64,000 nt of DNA. It comes from Clavibacter sp. A6099. GTDB taxonomy: Bacteria; Actinomycetota; Actinomycetes; Actinomycetales; Microbacteriaceae. Shown here piece after piece: positions 50,161 through 58,278 of this stretch; the stretch's first letter is position 1; each line of letters begins with the position of its first letter. The stretch spans positions 1 to 64,000 of the forward strand of contig NZ_CP083440.1 in assembly GCF_021919125.1 (NCBI RefSeq), read 5' to 3'. The translations under genes were made by a program, and so were the position numbers. The notes below the pieces were generated by a model, which was not told where the DNA came from, ran no database searches, and was given only the letters and a program-made list of their open reading frames with translations.

Positions 50161-51689
50161 CAGTTGCCGCCCTCGGCGAGGCGCTGCACCGGCGTCTCGT
50201 AGTGCCACGGCAGCAGCCCCAGCGGCAGCGTCGAGTGGAACGCCGCAGCGGTGTCGGTCTCGACGAACCGCCACGTCAGACCGGTCCCCTCGAGCAAGCC
50301 CTTGAGCTTCTGGAGCGCGTCGCGCTGAGAACGCGGAGTGGGCTCGAAGGTCACCGTCACCTCCATCGCGAAGCGGGTCATCGACGCACCGGACACCAGA
50401 TCGGTCTCCGTCTTGTCGGCCAGCTGCACCTTGTAGGTATCGAACATGGATGCGCGGGCCTTGGCCGTCGCGGCGACGCCGGCGCTGCGGCGTAGCTCGG
50501 TGGCGCGACGGAGCGACTCCCCCGGCGTCAGCGGCCTGTAGAAGACCGCGACCCGCTTGCGCAGGAACTTGTCTTGCGGCGCGAACAGGGCGTCCATGCT
50601 GTCCTCGGTGATGTGAGCCTGCGGCGGCGCCAGCATCATCACCGTGACCGAGGCGACGCCGTCATGGAGGCAGATGCGGCGGGCCGTGTCATCGAACTCG
50701 TCGGGGCCGGCCTCGGTGACGCGGAGCCGGAAGGGACGGCCGGCGAGCTCGTCGAGCGCGATCTCCTGCTCCCGCTCGGGCCGGTAGGCGATGCGCACCG
50801 ATCGTGCGAGATCCTCGCTTGTGACGACGATGGGGCGGCCCGCCCCGGCGTTGGCGAGCATCGCCCGATGCTCCGGCAGCCGCGCGGCCACCTCCGCGGC
50901 CGCGTCCTCCACGGTGTCGCCGAGCTCCTTCCGGGACCAGGCGAGCGTGGCGAAGACCTCGACGGATGAGCAGCGCGCCGGGAGCCGACAGGCCCCCTCG
51001 AGGAGCGCCTGCCGGGCGAACTCCGGAGCCGTCCGGGACACCTCGGCCGCGATCTTCTCCACGAGCGGCGCCGACGACGTGAGAGCTGAGTCCACGACGA
51101 TGACAGCACCTTCGACGGCGGAGTCCTTGGACAGCGACGCGATCCATCCGCCCAGGGCGGAGACGCGGGCGTCGATCGTCTCCTGCGGCAGCATCTTCGT
51201 CCCGTCGGGGTTGCAGACGATCGTCGCGGAGAGCGTGGGATCCGATGATCTCCGGCGGTGATGCAGCAGGACGAACGGGGCTCCTTCGCCGTCCTCGCCC
51301 TCGATCTCCTCCAGCTCGGCGAGCGGCCCCGGAAGCGCCAGGAGCGCGTCATCGGGCAGCGCGGAGAAGACGCCCGTCCGGTAGACCGTGCTGCCGGCGG
51401 CCCTCCGCGAACGATGCGCCAGCTGGTCCGCCCATCGTGCGGCGATGGTGCGTCCGCTGTTCGGCGGCCCCCATCGCACGATGAAGAGGAGTTCCCAGAG
51501 CAGGACGAGGGCGAGCACGCTCAGCCCGAACGGCCATATGTCGAACCCGATGGACACCACGAGCACCAGCACCGACGTGAGCAGCGCGCCCCACCCGCCG
51601 ACCATGGTCAGGCCGCCGACCGTCGCCTTCGTGGTCGGGAGCCAGTTGCCGAACTTGATGCGCTCCGTCGTGTGGGCCCGGTCAGTCAC
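50160..51689 (-). CDS. SCO6880-family conjugation protein
   Basis: 509 aa. Two adjacent membrane segments at ~25-70 (TMVGGWGALLTSVLVLVVSI, LSVLALVLLWELLFIVRW) like PrgI-type inner-membrane proteins, then a long cytoplasmic region (~100-500) with SRTAPEFARQALLEG, CRLPARCSSVEVFATLAWSR and TRFAMEVTVTFEPTPRSQRD, the arrangement of SCO6880-family proteins that resemble the N-terminal half of VirB4. Together with the next gene it may reconstitute a split VirB4. Overlaps the VirB6-like gene by 8 bases. Confidence 0.8.
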   Translation of the reverse strand: MTDRAHTTERIKFGNWLPTTKATVGGLTMVGGWGALLTSVLVLVVSIGFDIWPFGLSVLALVLLWELLFIVRWGPPNSGRTIAARWADQLAHRSRRAAGSTVYRTGVFSALPDDALLALPGPLAELEEIEGEDGEGAPFVLLHHRRRSSDPTLSATIVCNPDGTKMLPQETIDARVSALGGWIASLSKDSAVEGAVIVVDSALTSSAPLVEKIAAEVSRTAPEFARQALLEGACRLPARCSSVEVFATLAWSRKELGDTVEDAAAEVAARLPEHRAMLANAGAGRPIVVTSEDLARSVRIAYRPEREQEIALDELAGRPFRLRVTEAGPDEFDDTARRICLHDGVASVTVMMLAPPQAHITEDSMDALFAPQDKFLRKRVAVFYRPLTPGESLRRATELRRSAGVAATAKARASMFDTYKVQLADKTETDLVSGASMTRFAMEVTVTFEPTPRSQRDALQKLKGLLEGTGLTWRFVETDTAAAFHSTLPLGLLPWHYETPVQRLAEGGN

Positions 51690-52938
51690 CGATCATCCCC
51701 TCCGCCGTCGTGTTCGAGGCCTTCGCACTGGCTGCGAGATCCTGCGCTGCGGCCCATCCCGCTCGTGCCCTTGTGGACGAGTCGGCGGAGGCCTCCGACC
51801 CCTGGGCGCCAGCCCCTTCGGGGGACGACGCTGGTGAGCCGCTATCGGGTGCGTCGGCGCCCGGCGCACCGTCTCCTCCGACCGCAACGTCGAGGCCGCT
51901 CGGGCTGCTGCTCGCAGTCGTCGTCGCGGCCCAGCCGCCCTCCGCGGCGGCCGCCGTCCCTCCTCCGACCGTTCCGGTCGTCGCGATGGTGCTCGCTGCG
52001 GCCGACCCTCCACCTGTGGCCACGGCAGCACCTATGGCGACTCCTGCGGAGACCGCCGCGGCGACGCCCTCCAAGGCCATCGCCCCGCCCGAGGCTCTCC
52101 CCACGGCCTCGACCGCCGGGGCGACGAGCCGCATCAGGGCCGGGAGCGTCAGGACGGCCAACCCGATCAGCGTCAGGCCGGTCAGGACTCCCCCCGGTCC
52201 ATCGTCGCCGTTCTTGAGCCGCCACGCGTAGGCGTAGATCGCGGCGGCGATCGGGCTGTAGAAGAGGAAGGCGATGAGCCAGGAGGTCACCTTCTCGAAG
52301 GCCTGCTGGCCGCGCCGGAAGAGCGACGCCGCAGCGGCCGACGGCCAGAACGCCGTGAGCAGCGGCAACGTCGCGTCCCGCGCGATCATGATGATCCACT
52401 GGCACCCGACGGCCAGGACGCCGACCAAGCCGAAGATGAGCGCGAGCGCCGGGAACTGCGTGGCGAAGGTCGACACGATCTCGGCGCCGTTCGCGCTCGT
52501 GCCCGACACGCGGAGGATGTACTGCGAGTAGGAATCGGACGCCCACGCGAGCACCTTCAGCGCACCGGCCCCCGCTGCCGTGACGGCCAGCACTCGGGCG
52601 GCGCCGCTCACCGCGTCCTTGATGGGCTCACTGCGCACCATGTACATCGTCCGGATGCCGGCGACCATCAGCCCGAGGGTGAACAGCCCCACATCCACCG
52701 GGAGGTTGCTCTCCCGGAACCACTGACTGGCCGCCCCCTGGATGTCGACGATGAAGGAGTTGCCGGTCCACGACGTCAGGAAGTCCTTCGTGATCGAGTC
52801 GAAGCCCTGGTACATCTGCGCCGCGGTGTCCTCGAAGGCGCCATTCGCGGCGCTGTGGATCGCTGTCTTCGCCACCCCGCACGGAGCGACGAGCGCACAC
52901 GTGGCCTCCCCTGCCGCATCGAGCGAATGGGCGATCAC
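51682..52938 (-). CDS. VirB6/TrbL-like polytopic channel protein
   Basis: 418 aa. Five to six membrane helices between ~75 and ~290, for example VGLFTLGLMVAGIRTMYMV, VLAVTAAGAGALKVLAWA, FPALALIFGLVGVLAVGCQW, WLIAFLFYSPIAAAIYAYAW, LTGLTLIGLAVLTLPALMRL. The last ~120 residues are Gly/Ala/Ser-rich and disordered. Layout of TrbL/VirB6 proteins that form the membrane channel. ATG-TGA overlap with the next gene at 52935. Confidence 0.82.
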   Translation of the reverse strand: MIAHSLDAAGEATCALVAPCGVAKTAIHSAANGAFEDTAAQMYQGFDSITKDFLTSWTGNSFIVDIQGAASQWFRESNLPVDVGLFTLGLMVAGIRTMYMVRSEPIKDAVSGAARVLAVTAAGAGALKVLAWASDSYSQYILRVSGTSANGAEIVSTFATQFPALALIFGLVGVLAVGCQWIIMIARDATLPLLTAFWPSAAAASLFRRGQQAFEKVTSWLIAFLFYSPIAAAIYAYAWRLKNGDDGPGGVLTGLTLIGLAVLTLPALMRLVAPAVEAVGRASGGAMALEGVAAAVSAGVAIGAAVATGGGSAAASTIATTGTVGGGTAAAAEGGWAATTTASSSPSGLDVAVGGDGAPGADAPDSGSPASSPEGAGAQGSEASADSSTRARAGWAAAQDLAASAKASNTTAEGMIGD

Positions 52939-53717
52939 GAGCCGCCACCCAACCAGGGGATGAAGTCCCCCTTGCTCGGCGTCGTGCCGCCGCCCGCGGA
53001 CAGTTCCCCGTCGTCCAGCACTCGGATCTTCCAGTCGCCGCCGACCCAGACCATCGTCGCCGGGATGCCGGCGTACCCGGTCGGCGAGCTGGGGAACGTG
53101 TAGACGAGCGTGATCTGCGCCTGATCCGGTGAGAACGAGTCGACGATGAAGCCCGCCGAGGTCATACCGTTCGACAGCATCGACTCAGGATCGGACTTGG
53201 CGGCCGTCTCGGAGATCGCCATCTGCTTGCCCGGCCCGTCCGCGATGTAGAAGGCCAGCGCGTCACCGATCGGGTGGCGCGTGTCGAACTGGCTGTACAC
53301 GGCGGTCACCGCGGCTAGAGCCGCGCCGATTCGCGAGTGCGCGAAGCAGGCGTCGAACCCGTCGACGTCCCTCGTCGGTCCGACGGTCGGCGAGACCGGC
53401 CATGACAGTCCGTCTACGCCAGGCTGGTATCGCAGGTCCGACGGAACGGCCGGAATGGGCGTCGTGTTCGCCGTCACGTCGGAGCACTTGAAATCGTCGA
53501 CCGCAGCCGTCGTGGGCGTCGCCTCGATGCCCACGTCGGCACTTGAGCGGTCGGAGCCGCCCGAGGACGCGTCCTCGGGCGCCACGATGCCCATGACAGT
53601 GACGGCGATCACGACGAGGAGCGCGGCGCCGAGCACCCCGACCGCGCCCCACTTCGCCTGCTTCGAGTGCCACGCCCGGGACACCCGCCCGTGCGTATCC
53701 GGCTCGCGCCCGCTCAC
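52935..53717 (-). CDS. Conjugation protein with single anchor, VirB8-like candidate
   Basis: 260 aa; GTG at 53717 overlaps the previous stop (GTGA). Anchor helix ~25-45 (WGAVGVLGAALLVVIAVTVM), Ser/Asp-rich linker, then an extracytoplasmic domain (WPVSPTVGPTRDVDGFDACF, AAVTAVYSQFDTRHPIGDAL, VYTFPSSPTGYAGIPATMVW, GGDWKIRVLDDGELSAG) whose strand pattern ending in W-K-I-R/L is that of NTF2-like VirB8/TcpC domains. No motif proves it, so the name is position- and topology-based. Confidence 0.7.
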   Translation of the reverse strand: MSGREPDTHGRVSRAWHSKQAKWGAVGVLGAALLVVIAVTVMGIVAPEDASSGGSDRSSADVGIEATPTTAAVDDFKCSDVTANTTPIPAVPSDLRYQPGVDGLSWPVSPTVGPTRDVDGFDACFAHSRIGAALAAVTAVYSQFDTRHPIGDALAFYIADGPGKQMAISETAAKSDPESMLSNGMTSAGFIVDSFSPDQAQITLVYTFPSSPTGYAGIPATMVWVGGDWKIRVLDDGELSAGGGTTPSKGDFIPWLGGGS

Positions 53718-54064
53718 GTCGGGATCGGCGTGCAAGCGCCGGAGAGGTGGCCGATGAATACGGAGGCGATCCCGGAGGCCGCCGAGATGAAGATCGAGCC
53801 GAGCACCCACCGCGAGAGCTTCGTCATCATCTGACCGCCGTCGTGGTGCTGGTGCTGGAAGAGGAGGCCCACGCCGAGCATCACGAGGGAGATGCCGGCG
53901 GCGAACCCCGCGGCGATCATCAACCAGAGCTTCATGGTGTCCATGCCGTCCTGCGCCTGGCCTGGCAGGCAGTAAGCCTGCGCCACGACGATCCCGGTCT
54001 TGTCCAGCGCGAGTGCGAACCGAGGTGACCGGGCTATTTCTCTGTACAGGACCATGTCCCACAT
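53714..54064 (-). CDS. Small two-helix membrane protein of the conjugation operon
   Basis: 116 aa; ATG 54064 overlaps the upstream stop by one base, and its own stop overlaps the next start. A 40-residue N-terminus precedes helix one (TMKLWLMIAAGFAAGISLVM, then LGVGLLF), a His-rich loop QHQHHDGG, and helix two (VLGSIFISAASGIASVFIG). Size and topology are like VirB2/TrbC-type pilins or VirB3-like partners in minimal T4SS. An internal ATG at 53946 is an alternative start. Confidence 0.65.
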   Translation of the reverse strand: MWDMVLYREIARSPRFALALDKTGIVVAQAYCLPGQAQDGMDTMKLWLMIAAGFAAGISLVMLGVGLLFQHQHHDGGQMMTKLSRWVLGSIFISAASGIASVFIGHLSGACTPIPT

Positions 54065-54852
54065 CACCTCTCGGTTCCCTCCGCGCCCCCGACCTCGATC
54101 AGGGCCCTGCTCACCTGACGTGTCACGCGGGCGACTCTCGCCTCTACCTCCGGCGAGATCTCTGTCTCCCCACGGAGCGCAGGCACCCAGGGCGCGAAGA
54201 TGACCGGGGCCGCCCCCGCCACCACCTTCAGCTCGCGTCGCGCTGCCGGAACCGGGCGACCTGGTGCATCCGCCACCACGAGGACCGCAGCCACGCGACG
54301 ACGCCCGAGATCCCAGATCGCGTACTTGGCTTGAGCAAGGCCGGCCGGAACCGAACGGCAGACCAGTAGCACTCGGTCCTCGGGATTCACGGGCGTGTCG
54401 GCCATCGCCTCCCGGAGTCCGAGGAGCTGAGCCCAGGATGTGGTCCCGGCCGCTGGATGGCACCCGAGTGCGACGAGAGATCCGACCGCCTCCGTCCACC
54501 CCGACGTATCGACCTCTCCCGGACCGGCCCACAATGGAGCGTCAGCGCCGTCAGCGACCGACCGACCATCCGCTCCCACCGCGACACGGGTGACGCGATC
54601 TCCGTCGATCACCGTGACGCGGTACGGCGCAAGATCACCCGCTGCCCGGCTGGCCGCTTCGAGGACCGCGCGGCGTGCGTCCTGACCTGGAGGCACGATG
54701 AGAGGAGCGCCGTCGACCGCCCAGAGCGGACCGCTCGCGTGGACGGCGCAGACCACTGACGAGGCCGCATGCCGTCGCATGGATGGAAGTTGGACGAGCT
54801 GCCGGAGAGGGCGAGAGACCGACCCCTCGGCAGGCGGCCGCACTTCGTTCAT
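54064..54852 (-). CDS. Hypothetical first gene of the conjugation operon
   Basis: 262 aa from ATG 54852 (GATGGAGTCCC ahead). Soluble, with VVCAVHASGPLWAVDGAPLI, TEAVGSLVALGCHPAAGTTS, SWAQLLGLREAMADTPVNPE, RVLLVCRSVPAGLAQAKYAI, and RRELKVVAGAAPVIFAPWVP; the last two resemble the DUF6668-like P-loop-less alpha/beta protein often opening such operons. No clear catalytic motif. Promoter expected in 54853-55013, next to the palindromic site. Confidence 0.6.
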   Translation of the reverse strand: MNEVRPPAEGSVSRPLRQLVQLPSMRRHAASSVVCAVHASGPLWAVDGAPLIVPPGQDARRAVLEAASRAAGDLAPYRVTVIDGDRVTRVAVGADGRSVADGADAPLWAGPGEVDTSGWTEAVGSLVALGCHPAAGTTSWAQLLGLREAMADTPVNPEDRVLLVCRSVPAGLAQAKYAIWDLGRRRVAAVLVVADAPGRPVPAARRELKVVAGAAPVIFAPWVPALRGETEISPEVEARVARVTRQVSRALIEVGGAEGTER

Positions 54853-55013
54853 GGGACTCCATCTCTTTCGATTGCCGGGATGAGGGTGTTCATTGATCCC
54901 CAGGACTACGACCCCAGGGGGCGCCGGGCCGGGCACCCCAGCTGCTCGGGGACTCCGGTCTGTCAGGCTGCAGAGAGCACCGGGACCGACTGGCTGCACA
55001 TACTAGGCAAAAA

Positions 55014-55040
55014 GTGCACGTTGTAAACAACAGTGTGCAC
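55014..55040. promoter_or_regulatory. Inverted repeat between conjugation operon and HTH gene
   Basis: GTGCAC at 55014 and GTGCAC at 55035 (each self-complementary) flank a TTGT-AAA-CAA core, giving a symmetric operator-like block 36 bases before the GTG of the HTH gene and 160 bases before the divergent conjugation operon. Confidence 0.6.
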
Positions 55041-55075
55041 TACGCCATCGACGCTACCCACGAAGGGATCGCAGG

Positions 55076-55810
55076 GTGTCCGTGTCCGCTGCCGCATTCA
55101 AGCGCTGGGCGAGCGACACCCCCCTGCCGTCGGCGACGTCGCCGCTCGCGCAGGCGATCGGCGTGGGGCGCATGAGCCTGCAGCGACAGCTGGTGAGCGG
55201 GCGGGTCCGCGAGGAGACCGTCATCGCTTCGGCCCGCTCCGTCGGCTTGGACCCGGTGCAGGCGCTGTCTGTCTTTTCTGAGTACGAGGACCTCTCGCGC
55301 GGCGTGAAGCCACCGTCTTTGGGGGAGGTACTGTCGCAGGTCACCCTCGAAGACGCGACGGCCGCGCTGCTGCGTCGTCGAGGTGGCCTCCATGCGGCAC
55401 GTCTCAGCGGCGGGTGGATCTGGCAGGACCCGCCTCATCCCGATGGCCTCAAATCCTGGGTGGATGCCGTCGACCCCGGATCCATTCGGATGCAGCTCGT
55501 CGAACGTCTCGGCATGTCGCCGCAGCAGCTGTCTCGCGACATCACCGGCAACGGCCTGAGGCCGCGTCATCTCATTGAGGTCGCGCGACTTGCCAACACC
55601 TCGTTGACCAGCGGTCTCGCAGTGGTGGGGATGGTTACGCTTGAGGAGGCAGGGTGGCCTGTGGACGCGCGCGACCAGGCCATCGATCGCCTCCCCGAGC
55701 TCGAGCTCATCGAACTAGTGCAAGCGAAGCTCGCGATCGCGCATCGCGTTGCACGCCGCCGTGCCGATGACGACGCCGGCGCCCGCCGGATAGAAGAGAA
55801 CCTGGGATGA
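55076..55810 (+). CDS. Xre-like transcriptional regulator with two HTH segments
   Basis: 244 aa from a GTG. Two helix-turn-helix-like parts: ~22-60 (PLAQAIGVGRMSLQRQLVSG, RVREETVIASARSVGLDPVQ) and ~135-175 (LVERLGMSPQQLSRDITG, LRPRHLIEVARLANTSLTSG). C-terminal helix rich in Arg/Asp. It is adjacent to the inverted repeat that also faces the conjugation operon, so it is the obvious candidate transfer regulator; the following gene, 4 bases on, codes a polytopic membrane protein. Confidence 0.72.
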   Translation: MSVSAAAFKRWASDTPLPSATSPLAQAIGVGRMSLQRQLVSGRVREETVIASARSVGLDPVQALSVFSEYEDLSRGVKPPSLGEVLSQVTLEDATAALLRRRGGLHAARLSGGWIWQDPPHPDGLKSWVDAVDPGSIRMQLVERLGMSPQQLSRDITGNGLRPRHLIEVARLANTSLTSGLAVVGMVTLEEAGWPVDARDQAIDRLPELELIELVQAKLAIAHRVARRRADDDAGARRIEENLG

Positions 55811-55814
55811 GAAC

Positions 55815-56525
55815 ATGTTGATCACGTACCTCGCTGCCGTCGTACTCGTGGCATTCGCGCTCACCAGGTTGCCATCTGCCATACGGGGTCAGAATGTCCT
55901 CATCGCATCATCGGCTACGGCTGTGGCCGTGGCGTTCGCGTTGATAACGCCGCCTGTCTACTCCGCCCTCGATGTGATCGCGCCCTTCCCCAACTTCGTC
56001 GACCTCGTCGCCAAGCTGGCACTGTTCGTGGGCCTCCTCCTGGCGGGTACGCAAGTAGCACGCGCTTGGGACGCTCCCTCCACCCAGCGCCTAGTATCTG
56101 GAGGCCCGGGGCTCCTGGTGTTCCTCGCCGTGTTCCTGCTCGAGGTCATCTTCTTCGCCCTGGTCCACGACGGGGCTCACGCACCGGATCTCGTCGATCA
56201 GCTATCAGATGTGACGAGCCGTGCGTACTCGACGATCGCGACGGCATACCCCGCTTACATCGCCGCTTTGCTCCTCCCGCACCTTCGCGCAACATTGATG
56301 TCGACGAACAGGACGGGCCGCGCCACGGCGACGTTCCTCTTCGTCGGATTCGGCCTGGCCATCGTCCGCTTCGGCTTCGGGCTCGTCACGTTGGCAGTGC
56401 CCGCGGCCTACTACGCAGGGCAGGCGGTTAGTGCGTTCGCGGCCGTCTTCGTTGCGCTAGGGCTGGCCACGGCCTTCTTCTCGCGCATCGTGCGGAAGCG
56501 CCGGGCCGCCCAGTCGTCCATCTAG
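55815..56525 (+). CDS. Polytopic membrane protein, partner of the HTH regulator
   Basis: 236 aa with about seven predicted membrane helices (YLAAVVLVAFALTRL, LIASSATAVAVAFALITPPV, LVAKLALFVGLLLAG, GLLVFLAVFLLEVIFFALVH, TYPAYIAALLLPHL-like region, ATFLFVGFGLAIVRFGFGLV, AGQAVSAFAAVFVALGLATA). The layout (Xre regulator followed directly by a seven-helix protein) is known in actinobacteria as MAB_1171c-type pairs. Could sense a signal and feed the regulator; unproven. Confidence 0.7.
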   Translation: MLITYLAAVVLVAFALTRLPSAIRGQNVLIASSATAVAVAFALITPPVYSALDVIAPFPNFVDLVAKLALFVGLLLAGTQVARAWDAPSTQRLVSGGPGLLVFLAVFLLEVIFFALVHDGAHAPDLVDQLSDVTSRAYSTIATAYPAYIAALLLPHLRATLMSTNRTGRATATFLFVGFGLAIVRFGFGLVTLAVPAAYYAGQAVSAFAAVFVALGLATAFFSRIVRKRRAAQSSI

Positions 56526-56565
56526 ATACTCGCGGCCCCCTGCGATTGGGCTGGCGAAGCGCTTC

Positions 56566-56883
56566 CTAGAGCGCCCCCGTGAGTGCCATGGACAGGGCCT
56601 TCAGCATTCCGTCGACCCGCTTCTGCTGCACGACGTAGCGCCGCGGCTTGCGGTCCGGCTCCGACCGCGGCGGGTCTAGGGTCACGACCCCGAGCTCTTC
56701 GAGCATGTCGAGGTTCTTCGCGACCATCGAGCTCGACAGGTCCATCTCGCGCGCGAGCTCCGGACGCGTCTTCGGCCCGTGCGCCAGCAAGTGCCGGATC
56801 AGGCCCACGCGCACCCGGCTGCCGAGGGCGTCGACGCTGATGCCGACTTCGGCGGGCAGTGGTGGGTTGACGCGTTTGGGCAC
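56566..56883 (-). CDS. Winged-helix transcriptional regulator (ArsR/MarR-like)
   Basis: 105 aa from a GTG at 56883; the frame extends upstream through the operator, which is unlikely to be coding. wHTH: ALGSRVRVGLIRHLLAHGPK, TRPELAREMDLSSSMVAKNL, DMLEELGVVTLDPPRSEPDR, KPRRYVVQQKRVDG. The near-perfect inverted repeat at 56919-56943 lies between it and the divergent gene at 56957 and is probably its operator. Confidence 0.75.
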   Translation of the reverse strand: MPKRVNPPLPAEVGISVDALGSRVRVGLIRHLLAHGPKTRPELAREMDLSSSMVAKNLDMLEELGVVTLDPPRSEPDRKPRRYVVQQKRVDGMLKALSMALTGAL

Positions 56884-56918
56884 CTCGCGAGTGTGGCCAA
56901 GTCGTGCGCTCGTAGCAT

Positions 56919-56943
56919 CTACTGGTATATAAAGTACCAATAG
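56919..56943. promoter_or_regulatory. Near-perfect 9-bp inverted repeat operator
   Basis: CTACTGGTA, 7-base spacer, TACCAATAG (one mismatch). It is A/T-rich in a GC-rich context (TATATAAAG core), overlaps a -10-like element, and lies between divergent genes. Confidence 0.75.
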
Positions 56944-56956
56944 AGGAGGAGGGGCC

Positions 56957-57301
56957 ATGCAGGTTCGGATGCGCGGGACGATCATCGACGGGCCCGTGCT
57001 CGCGGACACGGACGGCGGGGAGCTCGCGGCCACGTTCACCTACGCCGACACCGCTGGCCGCACTGTCGTGCCATTCCCCCGGGCCTGCTGCGAGGTGGTC
57101 TGCCGCGGCTCCCTCGCCGTGGCCGTCCTGCTCGACCTCCGCGCCGGCGCCGACGTCCGCATCGACGGCGAGCTCCGGCTGCACCGTCCGCTGCGCACCG
57201 GGGAGGATGAGGATCTCGTGCTCGCCACGGTCGATGCGCGCAGCGTCTCATCGGCGATGCCGCGTGTCGCGCGACTCGGATCGGACACGCCGTCGAAGTG
57301 A
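56957..57301 (+). CDS. Small OB-fold-like hypothetical protein
   Basis: 114 aa with a strong ribosome site GAGGAGGAGGGGCC. Beta-rich: MRGTIIDGPVLADTDGGE, LAATFTYADTAGRTVVPFPR, then SLAVAVLLDLRAGADVRIDG and LVLATVDARSV. Strand spacing and the final ARSV resemble single-stranded-DNA-binding OB folds, but no signature residues are certain. Divergent from the wHTH regulator with the shared operator. Confidence 0.55.
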   Translation: MQVRMRGTIIDGPVLADTDGGELAATFTYADTAGRTVVPFPRACCEVVCRGSLAVAVLLDLRAGADVRIDGELRLHRPLRTGEDEDLVLATVDARSVSSAMPRVARLGSDTPSK

Positions 57302-57338
57302 CCTGTTTCTGAATCAGGCCGCCACTACTGTCCGAGAC

Positions 57339-57578
57339 ATGGCTGCACAGCGACACCACGGAGGACGACCCGCGAAGGGCGACCGTCAGGCGCTCCTCTC
57401 CCGGGTCCCCGCGCCCCTCGGCGAGGCCGTCAAGGCCCAAGCCGACATGCGCGGCATGAGCGTCAGCGACTACATCGCTGCACTGCTCGCCCAGAACCTC
57501 GGCATGCCCGAGCTCGTCGCCAACCCTCCCGCAGTCATCCCCACACGTCAGGAGCTGCCCATCGCGGACGTCGCCTAA
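57339..57578 (+). CDS. Ribbon-helix-helix-like small protein
   Basis: 79 aa from ATG 57339. Basic N-terminus (AAQRHHGGRPAKGDRQALL), then LSRVPAPLGEAVKAQADMRG, MSVSDYIAALLAQNLGM, which reads as beta strand plus two helices of an RHH DNA-binding protein. Downstream (57590-57630) the sequence resembles that following the next RHH gene. Probably involved in copy control or transfer; not proven. Confidence 0.65.
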   Translation: MAAQRHHGGRPAKGDRQALLSRVPAPLGEAVKAQADMRGMSVSDYIAALLAQNLGMPELVANPPAVIPTRQELPIADVA

Positions 57579-57701
57579 AACGAAGGAGCCCGCCGCTTCC
57601 GCGACGAGCTCCTGCACGTGTTGTAGCTCTCACCCTCACTGCTTGCCGGCGCCGAGGTTAGAGCTAATCCAGATCAACCAGCCTTCACAGGAGGTCTTTC
57701 T

Positions 57702-58073
57702 ATGTCCGCGAGCATAACCCACGAACTTCGGGTTGTCGCCGAACACGCCACGGAATCTGTCTACGGATTCGGCGACACGGCCACCCGCCTCCGACTTAGT
57801 GGACCCCTTAATCGCCAGGCTTGCGACATGACGAGCATCCACGCCGGCACCCGACGCAATCGACGTCCCACCGGCGAGATCGCCGTCCCCCGCAAGATCC
57901 GACTGGCTCCCGAGACCGAGGCCGCCTTCCAGGCCGCCGCCGAAGCCTCCGGCAACCTCTCGATGTCGCTCTACCTCGAGCGACTCGCAGCACAGCTGCG
58001 CACCGACTTGGGAGCATTGCCCGTGCTCTCCCCCGCGACCGCTTCCGAGGAGGCCGACACGACGACGACTTAA
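57702..58073 (+). CDS. Ribbon-helix-helix-like protein upstream of rep
   Basis: 123 aa from ATG 57702 with a very good ribosome site ACAGGAGGTCTTTCT; internal ATG at 57828 is an alternative. After ~60 residues of little character, VPRKIRLAPETEAAFQAAAE and ASGNLSMSLYLERLAAQLRT is an RHH-like core similar in layout to that of the previous gene. Ends in Thr repeats. Placed just before the replication gene, suggesting copy-number control. Confidence 0.6.
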   Translation: MSASITHELRVVAEHATESVYGFGDTATRLRLSGPLNRQACDMTSIHAGTRRNRRPTGEIAVPRKIRLAPETEAAFQAAAEASGNLSMSLYLERLAAQLRTDLGALPVLSPATASEEADTTTT

Positions 58074-58078
58074 CGAAT

Positions 58079-58109
58079 AAGAGCCCGTCGCTACCAACGA
58101 CGGGCTCTT
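58079..58109 (+). terminator. Intrinsic-like hairpin between RHH gene and rep
   Basis: AAGAGCCCGTCG pairs perfectly with CGACGGGCTCTT across a 7-base loop (CTACCAA). It starts 6 bases after the RHH stop. Confidence 0.8.
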
Positions 58110-58130
58110 GAAGATTCGTAGCTCTGACCC

Positions 58131-58187
58131 ACCTACCGGCTACCAACCACGGGTCCGAGCTCCAGCACATACCTACGGCTACCAACC
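58131..58187 (+). repeat. Direct repeat upstream of rep
   Basis: ACCTACCGGCTACCAACC (58131-58148) and ACCTACGGCTACCAACC (58171-58187), 40 bases apart, sharing GGCTACCAACC; a third GCTACCAAC lies in the hairpin loop at 58090. Possible iterons or leader-RNA pairing sites. Confidence 0.6.
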
Positions 58188-58278
58188 GGGGCTTTGCCAT
58201 ACCTCCAGAGGAGATGTCGCCATAGTAGCTTCATCGCGCCCGCAAGCGCCAGAACCACGACCTGAGAAGACCATCGGC

